The position numbers and the translations under genes are program-made. Below are positions 9,943 to 19,291 of a stretch of DNA of 64,000 nt, one piece after another (within the stretch, counting starts at the first letter, position 1; every line of letters begins with the position of its first letter). The stretch spans positions 1 to 64,000 of the forward strand of contig CALIHW010000062.1 in assembly GCA_938020525.1 (NCBI GenBank), given 5' to 3'. The DNA is from an uncultured Granulosicoccaceae bacterium. GTDB taxonomy: Bacteria > Pseudomonadota > Gammaproteobacteria > Granulosicoccales > Granulosicoccaceae. A model generated the notes under the pieces. That model was not told the DNA's origin, did no database searches, and saw only the letters and a program-made list of their open reading frames with translations.

Positions 9943-10614
9943 TTAGCCACCTGATTGATCTTCAGGGCATGGGGTACCAGCAACACCCCACGCCAAAATA
10001 TCATTGACATGCTCCTGTAGACTGTAAGGTGCAGGTTCCCGATTACCACCTGGTGACCATGCCCAATGAAGTATCAGGTCATGGTTAAGGTGTTCGGCAA
10101 TTTCAAGCGTGTCGCGACCACCATTGGTTTCGGGGTCACGCAATTGCTCGCATATTTGCCGTGTTGTACGTCCAAACCAATGTGCATTGGCTGGTGCCAA
10201 CGCCCAGCTCATCGCAACACGAGGCGCTGCGTGTTTTGTGGTGTTGGCATTATCCCAATCATCACTTTTGGTGGTATGGCATGTGCTGCAAAGAATAGTT
10301 TCAGCACCAATGCGGCTGTTACCCGCTTGTATGTTCATACCGTGTACGCGTGGTTTGCCATAAGAGGGCCCTGACCACATGGGTCTATCCGACGGACCGG
10401 TATGACAATTAGCACAACGCGGATGACTGGCGACCTGGAATATCCTTGACCACGCGTTAAGGCCTTGCGCTTTGCTAACGGAGCCAGCTGCTGGCGGGCT
10501 AATTTCAACTTTCTCATCGGCGGCCATCGCAACTGTAAACACAATAGCTGATGATAGCGACAAGGTTACAACAAGTCCTTTGTGTAAGAGCATTTTACTC
10601 ATAATTTTTCTCAC
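9943..10614 (-). CDS. Periplasmic c-type cytochrome-like protein with two CxxCH motifs
   Basis: Signal peptide, CANCH and CSTCH; immediately downstream of iorB-like gene. Confidence 0.8.
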   Translation of the reverse strand: MRKIMSKMLLHKGLVVTLSLSSAIVFTVAMAADEKVEISPPAAGSVSKAQGLNAWSRIFQVASHPRCANCHTGPSDRPMWSGPSYGKPRVHGMNIQAGNSRIGAETILCSTCHTTKSDDWDNANTTKHAAPRVAMSWALAPANAHWFGRTTRQICEQLRDPETNGGRDTLEIAEHLNHDLILHWAWSPGGNREPAPYSLQEHVNDILAWGVAGTPCPEDQSGG

Positions 10615-12866
10615 ACGAAATCAATTTGTTTATTAAACGGTAGTTCGCGTATACGCCGACCGGTTGCTGCGAATATGGCATTACCCAATGAAGGTGCTGA
10701 AGGCGGAACACCCGGTTCACCAATACCGCGAATTTTTTCAGCGTTGCTCAACGCAACAATTTCAAATTCAGGCACTTGGTACAAACGCATACCCTCAAAC
10801 GCATGGTAGTTGTCTTGCTGTGCTGTGTGGTTCTCGAACGTGGTTTCACAGTTCATAGCGTGGGCCATACCGAAAATAACACCTCCGAATACCTGCGCCT
10901 CCAGATTGATCGGGTCTAGTACGTCTCCCACATCAACCACAACAAAGACTCTATCGATCTTTATTCCTACATCAGTATGGGTAACCTCAGTGACGATGGC
11001 AGTGGGCACACCAAACGATAAACAGAATGCCACTCCACGGCCGCGATTCTCGCTTATAAAGGATCCATTCCAACCGGAAATTTCCCCTACTTTCTCTAAC
11101 ACTTTGCGCGACGTATCATCAAGGCATAAGCGAATGCGCTCGGCAAGAGGATCAGCATCTGCTTTGTGAATGAGTTCATCCAGTAGTGAGTCATGGAAAA
11201 AACCATTACCAGATGCACCCACTGAGCGCCAGGAGGATATCGGCACCATGACAGGTGCGCGGTAACCAGTAACTCGATAGTTAGGAATAGCAAACCGCTG
11301 ATCCCAAGACCCTGTGGTGATGGTGGCATCCGGTCCAGGAATATTCATACCCATGAGCCTGCCAAACCAATCAGCCATTAACCCTGATTGCCCAACTGAT
11401 AAATCAAACGCTTCTACTTTTCCATCGACCACTTTGCCCCGACCTTTTGCAACAGCACCCGGACGCAAATAATCGTGTGTCATATCTTCTTCGCGTGACC
11501 AAACCAATTTAACCGCAGTGCCCTTCATCGCCTTGGCAATTTCCACTGCTTGCAACACATGCGTGTCTTCGAGTTTATGGCCAAAGCTACCACCCATCGG
11601 CTGAACATAGACAAAGACCATATCTTTATCTAACCCGGTCATCTCAGCTGCGTGATCTCGAACAAAAAGCGGAATTTGTGTGCCTGTCCAAATTTCACAT
11701 TGATCGTCAGTTACCTTAACGATGGCATTCATTGGCTCCATTGGAGCATGTGCCAGATAAGGCACTTTATAAACGGCTTCAAAATTATCGCCCTCTTCCA
11801 AAGCTGTCGTGACATCACCGTCATCACGCTGACGATGATCGCGATGCTCTTCACTGTTTACTGCTTTTTCTATTTCGGCAAATATTTCCTGTGTGCCGGC
11901 AGGGTAAGGACCAGCGGCCCACTTTATATCAATCGCATCCACTGCACGCCATGCGCGCCATGTATTGTCTGCTATCACCGCTATACCATTCTCGACAGGC
12001 AGCACTTTTTGCACGCCACGCATGGATTCAGCAATACTGGCATCAAAGCTTTCCATCTTTGCCCCTAGCCCCGGATTGGCTCGAACAGCCGCGTGCACCA
12101 TACCTTTAACACTGACATCAATACCGTATTTTTCTGTACCAGTGCACTTTGCCGGCATATCGATACGCTGCATAGGCTTGCCCAGATATTTCCACTCACT
12201 CTGTGATCGTAGCTCTACCTCCGTAACGGGCTCAATGCTTGCTGCATCTGATGCCAGTTCGGTATAAGACAATCGAGTGCCGTCGGGCATAACAACAAAG
12301 CCGTCTTCGGTTTTGAGTTGATCACGTGTAATACCACTTTGAAGGGCCGCGGCTTCTTTTAAAGTTTCACGCGCAATTGCACCAGCCATACGCAATTTTA
12401 CAAACCCGTCTGGCACAGTTGAGGAGCCGCCAGTGATTTGCATTGCAAGTAACTTTGCAGGTACGTGCATAAACTTGCGTACGTTTTCGGCCATGGCACT
12501 TTTATCGTAAGCAGGAAACGGCACACTCTCTTCCATGACCACGCCGTTGTAATAAGCAGGGCCTGGCATGCCAGGTGACAGGTTTGCAATGGCAGGATCA
12601 ATATCAAGCTCCTCAGCAATTAATTGCGCCTGCATGGAATAAGCGCCCTGGCCTTTATCGGCACGCGGTGTAATTAAGGTCACGCCGTTGGCATCAATTT
12701 TCACGTAAGGCGTGATTGCTCCTTCGCCTTCCTGCAAGTCAGATAACAACGGGTTTTTAATCGGGCGTTTGGCAAGGTAGGTGCCAAACACAACACCGCC
12801 AGCTATGGTTGCTGAGCCGATCAAAAAAGTACGTCGAGTTATGGTGCGTAAACGGCCCATGATCAA
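10611..12866 (-). CDS. iorB: Molybdopterin-binding xanthine dehydrogenase family subunit (isoquinoline 1-oxidoreductase beta-like)
   Basis: 751 aa, TAT-like N-term [71 protein letters not shown]. Confidence 0.9.
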   Translation of the reverse strand: MIMGRLRTITRRTFLIGSATIAGGVVFGTYLAKRPIKNPLLSDLQEGEGAITPYVKIDANGVTLITPRADKGQGAYSMQAQLIAEELDIDPAIANLSPGMPGPAYYNGVVMEESVPFPAYDKSAMAENVRKFMHVPAKLLAMQITGGSSTVPDGFVKLRMAGAIARETLKEAAALQSGITRDQLKTEDGFVVMPDGTRLSYTELASDAASIEPVTEVELRSQSEWKYLGKPMQRIDMPAKCTGTEKYGIDVSVKGMVHAAVRANPGLGAKMESFDASIAESMRGVQKVLPVENGIAVIADNTWRAWRAVDAIDIKWAAGPYPAGTQEIFAEIEKAVNSEEHRDHRQRDDGDVTTALEEGDNFEAVYKVPYLAHAPMEPMNAIVKVTDDQCEIWTGTQIPLFVRDHAAEMTGLDKDMVFVYVQPMGGSFGHKLEDTHVLQAVEIAKAMKGTAVKLVWSREEDMTHDYLRPGAVAKGRGKVVDGKVEAFDLSVGQSGLMADWFGRLMGMNIPGPDATITTGSWDQRFAIPNYRVTGYRAPVMVPISSWRSVGASGNGFFHDSLLDELIHKADADPLAERIRLCLDDTSRKVLEKVGEISGWNGSFISENRGRGVAFCLSFGVPTAIVTEVTHTDVGIKIDRVFVVVDVGDVLDPINLEAQVFGGVIFGMAHAMNCETTFENHTAQQDNYHAFEGMRLYQVPEFEIVALSNAEKIRGIGEPGVPPSAPSLGNAIFAATGRRIRELPFNKQIDFV

Positions 12867-13324
12867 ACCTCTTGTAGCTTTTTAGCTGCAGCTTTTACCG
12901 CTGTGCGAATACGGGGATAGGTACCGCATCGACACAAGTTTCCAGACATAGCAGCATCTATTTGATCGTCACTCGGGTTCGGATTGGTTGATAGTAAAGA
13001 GGCTGCCTGCATAATCTGCCCGGACTGACAGTATCCGCACTGAGCAACCTGATTTTCAATCCAGGCTTGCTGAACAAAATGCAGTGAGTCGGGTGCACCC
13101 AGACCTTCGATAGTTTTGACCTTGCTGTCGCCAAGATCGCCGACAGCCAGCTGACAGGAACGCAAGGCATAACCATTTACATGCACAGTGCAAGCCCCGC
13201 ATTGTGCGATTCCACATCCGTACTTTGGGCCGGTTATACCAAGTTCATCTCGCAACACCCATAACAAAGGCATTTCTGGCTCTACGTCTATGGTGTAAGA
13301 TGTATCGTTGACTGTAATTTCCAT
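12863..13324 (-). CDS. iorA: [2Fe-2S] subunit of xanthine dehydrogenase family oxidoreductase (IorA-like)
   Basis: [20 protein letters not shown] and [10 protein letters not shown]...[16 protein letters not shown]. Confidence 0.95.
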   Translation of the reverse strand: MEITVNDTSYTIDVEPEMPLLWVLRDELGITGPKYGCGIAQCGACTVHVNGYALRSCQLAVGDLGDSKVKTIEGLGAPDSLHFVQQAWIENQVAQCGYCQSGQIMQAASLLSTNPNPSDDQIDAAMSGNLCRCGTYPRIRTAVKAAAKKLQEV

Positions 13325-13358
13325 ACTATTTACTTGCGATTGCAGTGGACCGGATCGA

Positions 13359-13390
13359 AGTGTAGCCTATGGGGTATACCCCGTAGTCAA
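13359..13390 (-). promoter_or_regulatory. MerR-type promoter for iorA: -35 TTGACT (13385-13390), 20-bp spacer, -10 TACACT (13359-13364), spacer palindrome ggggtatacccc
   Basis: Read on minus strand TTGACTACGGGGTATACCCCATAGGCTACACT; divergent MerR gene. Confidence 0.65.
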
Positions 13391-13402
13391 GCGTGTAACG
13401 CA

Positions 13403-13765
13403 ATGCTCATTAACGAACTGGCGAAAGCCACCGGCTTAAGCAAAGATTCCATTAGACACTATCAGGAGATGGGTCTACTGGAAGTAGAACAACAAGCAGC
13501 CGGCTCCCGAACCTATAACCAGTACCCGGACGTTAATCTGGGTAGAATCGAGATTATAAAATCAGGTAAGTCGATGGGCTTTACCCTCAAAGAGATTTCA
13601 GCGCATATCAATGCGTACTTTTCCGGACATCTCACTGCTGATGAGCAGATAAAAATATTTGAAAATAAACTAATAGGTGTAAACGCGAAAATTGAGGAAC
13701 TCAAAGAATCAAGATCATACATCAAACACAAGCTCGCCCTGCTAAAGTCGGGAGCGGGATGCTAA
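13403..13765 (+). CDS. MerR family transcriptional regulator
   Basis: MLINELAKATGLSKDSIRHYQEMGLLEVEQQAAGSRTYNQY; ORF opens at 13334 but the family N-terminus fits 13403. Confidence 0.9.
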   Translation: MLINELAKATGLSKDSIRHYQEMGLLEVEQQAAGSRTYNQYPDVNLGRIEIIKSGKSMGFTLKEISAHINAYFSGHLTADEQIKIFENKLIGVNAKIEELKESRSYIKHKLALLKSGAGC

Positions 13766-13911
13766 ATATGTATTGGAATTATTCAATCGAATTAGAGAGC
13801 CTCATACACTCCAAAAAGCAGTCTTCCTTTAACCAAGCGGTCACAGTAGTCTTAACATTGATCACATTAAGCCCGGTAGAAAATCACGCTTAGGAAAGCA
13901 GGCAAGCATTT

Positions 13912-14385
13912 ATGACTGAAGTGTATTTTGCAGGCGGGTGTCTTTGGGGTGTGCAGGAATTTCTGCGCCATGTTCCCGGGGTGATTGCAACAGAGGCTGG
14001 TCGTGCCAACGGCACCAGTCACTCAACCGAAGGTGAGTATGACGGGTACGCGGAGTGTGTTCGAGTTCAGTTTGCAGCAGAGCATCAATCTGTTGAAGGC
14101 CTGATGCCATACTATTTTGAGATTATCGACCCCTACAGTGTTAATCGCCAAGGCGCTGATGTAGGTCCGAAGTATCGTACCGGCGTGTATAGCCAGCATG
14201 CTATTCATCTTGAGCAGGCACGCCGATTCATTGATATGCGATCAGATCGCGAGCAAATAGTTGTAGAAGTGCTGCCTCTGACAAACTATGTTGCAAGCGA
14301 TGCTGAACATCAGGATCGGTTAGCGCGGTGTCCGGATGACTATTGCCATATCGATCAATCACTGTTACATAAGTACCAGCAATAG
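13912..14385 (+). CDS. msrA: Peptide-methionine (S)-S-oxide reductase MsrA-like
   Basis: EVYFAGGCLWGVQEFLRHVPGVIATEAGRANG...YDGYAECVRVQF. Confidence 0.9.
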   Translation: MTEVYFAGGCLWGVQEFLRHVPGVIATEAGRANGTSHSTEGEYDGYAECVRVQFAAEHQSVEGLMPYYFEIIDPYSVNRQGADVGPKYRTGVYSQHAIHLEQARRFIDMRSDREQIVVEVLPLTNYVASDAEHQDRLARCPDDYCHIDQSLLHKYQQ

Positions 14386-15352
14386 TTCGAGCTTTGCGCT
14401 GATCACACCAAACTCTTGCCAAACTATACGACTATCATTGGTTTTCCAACCCTGCGCCGCCAGGCTATCCATATACCATAAGCACCCAGACTAACCATTC
14501 CAAACGCACCGCCACCCACTTTAAGCGAGGGTGGTTCAAGCGTAAGCGCACTATGCACCCCGTCCTTGTGTCGATATCGAATAAGATGAAATAGTAGTTG
14601 TTCACCGGAACAAAGGGTTGAACAACTAATGACCAGGTTCCGCCGCATTTAGCATGCCAACGATTACTGAACAGTTCATAGCTTACTGTTGTTAAACGAT
14701 TGAGAAATGGATGAGGAGTCAAAACAGCATCGTTGCTTAATGTAAACATCCCAACGCGGCAACCGGCAGGCAATCGTTGTGGCTTCTGGATACTTCACAC
14801 CAGATAGCATCCCACGTCGAGTTTAGGACTTGCAGCGGAGACTCGCGCTCATGCCTGGTGCATGCATTATATTTATTATGCCATCGCTTAAGGTTACTGC
14901 AGATTATGCCAATAACTGGTAGACGCGATCCTTGATCTACAGGTATTCATCTAATGGAGCACGGTGGGATAAAGTAATTTTAAAATGACGAATCAATGAG
15001 ATACACCTGAATCTTATTATCTAGTGTTTCCTGTATACATACAAAAACTGCCAAGCAGTTTTAAATCAAATTCTTATCTCACTCTGTTGCCCCATTCCCT
15101 GGCGGCATGCCGATGAGTGCTGTGCTTTCCAGATTTCCTTCGGATTTGCAACCCCTATCACACATTGCACAGATGCGTGTCTGATACCGGTTGTGCATCC
15201 ATATTTCAATAGAAAGTATCAATGCCAGCTGTCGATAACCGAGTTCAACGCTGCTTGCAGGAACTCTTGTCAGCATAAACCTGGTGCAGTTGAACCGTAA
15301 TTCAATTGTGCGACGACCTCCCCTATACCTAGTCTGCGCTGAATGGTGACGA

Positions 15353-15958
15353 ATGCTTATTAAAATTTTCAGTACGGCCGCGCTATTGATCATGTCCTGG
15401 CAAACTGTAGTGAATAACAACATTAGAGAGGAAGTCAGAGCACTACAAAGTAGCGTGCAGGAAACACAATCTTTTGTCAGGCAGGATATGTCAAGCATTG
15501 GTCAGACAAACTTTGCTGAAACAAAGAAGATAAGTGAAAACCTCGAAGCCTATGTGAGCCTGCAGGAAGAAAACCTGGCAGCGTCTAAAAGAGTCGAGGG
15601 AGAAACCGAGGTGTTGCAGGCTAAGCTCAAATCCACTCAGAAAAAATTGGCATCGAAAGAGAGTGAGCTTGAAAAGGCTAACGATCTCGCAGCGCTTTCC
15701 CGCGCCTATGCTGAAGTACTTCAAGCAGAAGTGTTTGGAATAAGAAAAAATGGAGCAGCCGCTTCAAGGTCACTGCTGGCAACCAAGGAAGCTATCTACA
15801 AATCAGGGTCAAAATTTCCAAAACACAAAGACACTCTTCGAAAATTGATGGGGCCAATAGACCTTCTGGCCGGGCAATGGAAACGTGGGGACTATAGCGG
15901 ATCGAGCATTGAGATACGAAAAAAATTGAAGTCTGTAATTGATGCACGCGGAGCCTAA
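15353..15958 (+). CDS. Coiled-coil membrane-anchored hypothetical protein
   Basis: N-terminal hydrophobic segment, long heptad-like E/K/L helix; first gene of co-directional set. Confidence 0.65.
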   Translation: MLIKIFSTAALLIMSWQTVVNNNIREEVRALQSSVQETQSFVRQDMSSIGQTNFAETKKISENLEAYVSLQEENLAASKRVEGETEVLQAKLKSTQKKLASKESELEKANDLAALSRAYAEVLQAEVFGIRKNGAAASRSLLATKEAIYKSGSKFPKHKDTLRKLMGPIDLLAGQWKRGDYSGSSIEIRKKLKSVIDARGA

Positions 15959-15969
15959 CGGGTTAGTGG

Positions 15970-16500
15970 ATGTACGCCATGCGTAGGTTGAAATCGACCA
16001 AACAAACTAGCCACCCCGATAAAGCATCATTGCGGCGAGGAATCGTGGTTATGGCATTTTCGTTAATGCCACTAATGATCCCTATGGCTATTTATGCCTC
16101 TCTGGTGGTTGTCACCGACATCGAACACCAACGCAGCATCGGTGCCGAAACCGAATATGCAGCAATAACCTATCCGGTGAAAGGTAAGACGGTACAGAAC
16201 TCTTTTACCGCAAAAGGCGTAGTAAAAAACGTGCCTGATGGTTACTACGCATACACAAGCACTGGGTCTGACAACTTGCTGTGGCCGAAATTTGCAGTTG
16301 CGAAAGGCAACTGGTCAATGGATATGACAGCCACCGGCGAACAAGGCTACAAATACAATATAGTGGTTATGGCTGTAAAACAGGAAGGTAAAAACAAGAT
16401 TGAAAGCTGGTTCAAGCGCGGTAAAGAATCCGGTAAATATCCACCGCTGACTGAAATTGCCGACATGCGCACTCTTGCTACTGTCAGGGTGGAGAAATAG
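15970..16500 (+). CDS. Hypothetical protein with one TM helix and a periplasmic domain
   Basis: TM GIVVMAFSLMPLMIPMAIYASLVVV; 2 bp before the next gene. Confidence 0.7.
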   Translation: MYAMRRLKSTKQTSHPDKASLRRGIVVMAFSLMPLMIPMAIYASLVVVTDIEHQRSIGAETEYAAITYPVKGKTVQNSFTAKGVVKNVPDGYYAYTSTGSDNLLWPKFAVAKGNWSMDMTATGEQGYKYNIVVMAVKQEGKNKIESWFKRGKESGKYPPLTEIADMRTLATVRVEK

Positions 16501-16502
16501 CT

Positions 16503-17687
16503 ATGCAGTCGGGTGCGCAAAGCCAAAACGTAGCAATTGAGAACGGCAAGCCTAAAACCAGAATGAACTGGCTGGACGGCGCACGGCTGGCCGCAGCGTT
16601 TTTCATTATCGCAATTCATACCTCCAGTGATAGTCAAGGGGGCGCTTTTAAAAGTGAAGAAGTTGCAGACAGAGTTTTCCCTGTATTGTTTAGATCATTT
16701 GCCGAAATCGCAAGCACCGAATTTTTTATTCTGGTCTCATTGTTCTTGCTATCTATGTCATTAGCTAAGCAAAGTGCAGGCTATCTTGAAACTATGCTGA
16801 TTCAAGCACGTCGTCTGTTGGTTCCCTTTTTTGCGTGGACCATTTTCTATGCATTTTTCAGGTTATATAAAGCATATTCTCTAGGGTATGAAGATGCAAT
16901 ATTTGATCAACTAGGCAGTGTGCAGGTTTGGATCGGCTATTTCTTCCTCGGTAATGTTAATTACCATATGCATTTTCTGCCGACGCTTTTCCTCTTGTTA
17001 CTTTTTCACAGAGTATACAAGCTTGCCATAGATTTTCCGATGTTGGGTCTTATCATTATTCCCATGCTATACCTGAACATCTCGCTCCAGGACTGGATAT
17101 GGTCAACTATAAAAGATAGAACAGCTATTGACTATAGCGTGCGTTTGGTAAAAGTTCTCACATATACAGGATACGGGTTCTTCGCGTATAGCTTATACGG
17201 TATTTGGAAGCGCGGTTTCGATAAAGATACATCAAGTATATTATTGGGTTTTGCGTCATTATTACTTTTTATTGGTTTGCTTATCAAAGCGATCTACGCC
17301 TACAAAGTTGGCGTGTCGGGTGAGTTTATCGTTCGTAGAGATATGATCTACTACGCTCACTACTTGTTCCCATGTGCTCTGCTGGTCGGGTTTTTTGCCT
17401 CCCAATATATGCCATGGCCAGATAAATTATCAAACTGGTCAAAGTTTTCCTTTGGCATGTACCTTATTCATCCCGCGGTAATTGATTTAATAGACATGGC
17501 TATTGGCGACGCAGCGCTGTCAGCTACGGCGTATGTTTTGACAAAATATACTTTCACCGCTTCGGTAACATTTTGTATTGCAGTTACGATCAGCAGGATT
17601 CCTCTGCTGGCATGGACAATTGGTCTTGGGCCGCTACCCAGCATCAAATCATTTTCCTCAAAAGCACTCAGATCACAGCATTCCTAA
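16503..17687 (+). CDS. Acyltransferase family 3 membrane protein
   Basis: MNWLDGARLAAAFFIIAIHTSS, FSFGMYLIHP; multiple TM helices. Confidence 0.88.
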   Translation: MQSGAQSQNVAIENGKPKTRMNWLDGARLAAAFFIIAIHTSSDSQGGAFKSEEVADRVFPVLFRSFAEIASTEFFILVSLFLLSMSLAKQSAGYLETMLIQARRLLVPFFAWTIFYAFFRLYKAYSLGYEDAIFDQLGSVQVWIGYFFLGNVNYHMHFLPTLFLLLLFHRVYKLAIDFPMLGLIIIPMLYLNISLQDWIWSTIKDRTAIDYSVRLVKVLTYTGYGFFAYSLYGIWKRGFDKDTSSILLGFASLLLFIGLLIKAIYAYKVGVSGEFIVRRDMIYYAHYLFPCALLVGFFASQYMPWPDKLSNWSKFSFGMYLIHPAVIDLIDMAIGDAALSATAYVLTKYTFTASVTFCIAVTISRIPLLAWTIGLGPLPSIKSFSSKALRSQHS

Positions 17688-17719
17688 ACGCTAAACTCAT
17701 ACCAGAACGGATACATTAG

Positions 17720-19291
17720 ATGCAACATAAAGATTCTAATACTGAAAATTCGCAGGCACCGTCGAAAAAACTTACCGACGGTACAGAGTCTATCGTTTCT
17801 GTTTTTCTAGGGGCATTGCTAGCCCTTGGTATAGTTTATGTCGGCGCGAATATGGACCAAACACATAAAGCGAGTAACACTGTTTTGGCTCAAGGTGCTG
17901 GTGGAGGCGAAAACATCATCCTTGGAGCAGCCTTGGACGGAAATATGCCTAAACACAACGGGTTAATGTGTGCCGCTGATTCATCAGGTGTTAGCAATAG
18001 TAGCTGCCTGATCAAGAAAGCCGCAAACGCCTGCACCGTGGGCGAAGAGCTCTGTGAGGCAGATGTGGATATTGGTAAGGTTGCGTGGAAATACTTTGAA
18101 AACAACTTCCAGCCGGAAACAGGCCTTGTTAACTCAGTTAACAACTTCAAATCAACCACTTTGTGGGATACCGGGTCAGCGTTAGCAGCAACAATCGCAG
18201 CCTATGACTTTGGATACATCGATAAAAAGGATTTCGATGATCGAATAATGGCATTGCTGAAGTCGCTGACTACGATGGAGCTTTTCGACGATGCGGCACC
18301 TAACAAGGTATACAACACCAAAACGTTGAAGATGGTGGATTACGCCAACAAGGAAAAACCAGACGGTATTGGCGTATCGGTGTTGGATATGGCAAGACTG
18401 ATGTCCTGGATGAATACTCTGGCCTGTATGCACCCGAAATACTATTCAATGGTAGGTAGTGCGCTGTCCAGGTGGGATTACACGGACATAATTAAAGATG
18501 ATCGGATGTGGGGGCTTGCTCGTGACAAAAAGGACTCAAAAAAAATCAAGATCCTGCAGGAAGGGCGTCTTGGCTACGAGCAATATGCGGCCAAAATATT
18601 CCGTAACCTCGGCTTTGATGTCGATGTAGCTGCGAGCTATGAGAATGAATACCGTGGAAACATTGAAATTATGGGTGTTGATATTGCTTACGACACCCGT
18701 GACCCCCGAGACTACCATGCCAATAATTATGTAGTGACAGAGTCTTACACCATGGATGCTATGGAGTTGGGACTGGATAGAGAAAATACTAATCTTGTAA
18801 GGAACATATTCGAGGTGCAGAAAAGGCGCTGGCAGGATACTGGCATAGTAACCGCGATCTCCGAAGACAATATCAATCAATCACCCTGGTTTTTGTATAA
18901 CACAATATTTAATGCTGGTTTGCCATGGCAGACTACAAACAGCAGTGATGTGAAATATGATCATTTGAAAACGGTATCTGTTAAAGCGGCAATGACTATG
19001 GCCATACTTTATCCGGAGGACGAATACAGTGCTGTTCTATCTCAGGCTATCGAGAGTGCTTACGACCCAGAGAAAGGATGGTATTCAGGTATCTATGAAA
19101 ATGGTGCCGGCTATAACACCGTAGTAACAGCAAATACAAATGGGGTTATCTTACAAAGCCTGCTTTATAAGAAGTATGGGGCTCTATTTCCACACTGTGA
19201 GAATTGTAGCAAGCTTATAGATATTGAGTCCGATGTGAAAAAGCCGGAAAGAATACAAACTTCTTGTATTTCATGCGACCTTCCCCATTAA
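17720..19291 (+). CDS. DUF3131-like (glucoamylase-fold) exported protein
   Basis: WDTGSALAATIAAYDFGYIDKKDFDDRI, YENGAGYNTVVTANTNGVILQSLLYKKYG. Confidence 0.75.
   Translation: MQHKDSNTENSQAPSKKLTDGTESIVSVFLGALLALGIVYVGANMDQTHKASNTVLAQGAGGGENIILGAALDGNMPKHNGLMCAADSSGVSNSSCLIKKAANACTVGEELCEADVDIGKVAWKYFENNFQPETGLVNSVNNFKSTTLWDTGSALAATIAAYDFGYIDKKDFDDRIMALLKSLTTMELFDDAAPNKVYNTKTLKMVDYANKEKPDGIGVSVLDMARLMSWMNTLACMHPKYYSMVGSALSRWDYTDIIKDDRMWGLARDKKDSKKIKILQEGRLGYEQYAAKIFRNLGFDVDVAASYENEYRGNIEIMGVDIAYDTRDPRDYHANNYVVTESYTMDAMELGLDRENTNLVRNIFEVQKRRWQDTGIVTAISEDNINQSPWFLYNTIFNAGLPWQTTNSSDVKYDHLKTVSVKAAMTMAILYPEDEYSAVLSQAIESAYDPEKGWYSGIYENGAGYNTVVTANTNGVILQSLLYKKYGALFPHCENCSKLIDIESDVKKPERIQTSCISCDLPH

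Noticed and set aside
11652-12267. Plus-strand ORFs of 138, 72 and 100 aa
   Set aside because: Overlapping antisense frames within the iorB-like gene.
14424-14773. Two overlapping minus-strand ORFs, one ending in a TM-like segment (GGGAFGMVSLGAYGIWIAWRRR)
   Set aside because: Possibly a frameshifted small membrane protein gene, but I could not recognise a family or confirm the frame; not reported as a feature.
15079-15498. 139-aa minus-strand ORF
   Set aside because: Overlaps the start of the coiled-coil gene and has no recognisable features.
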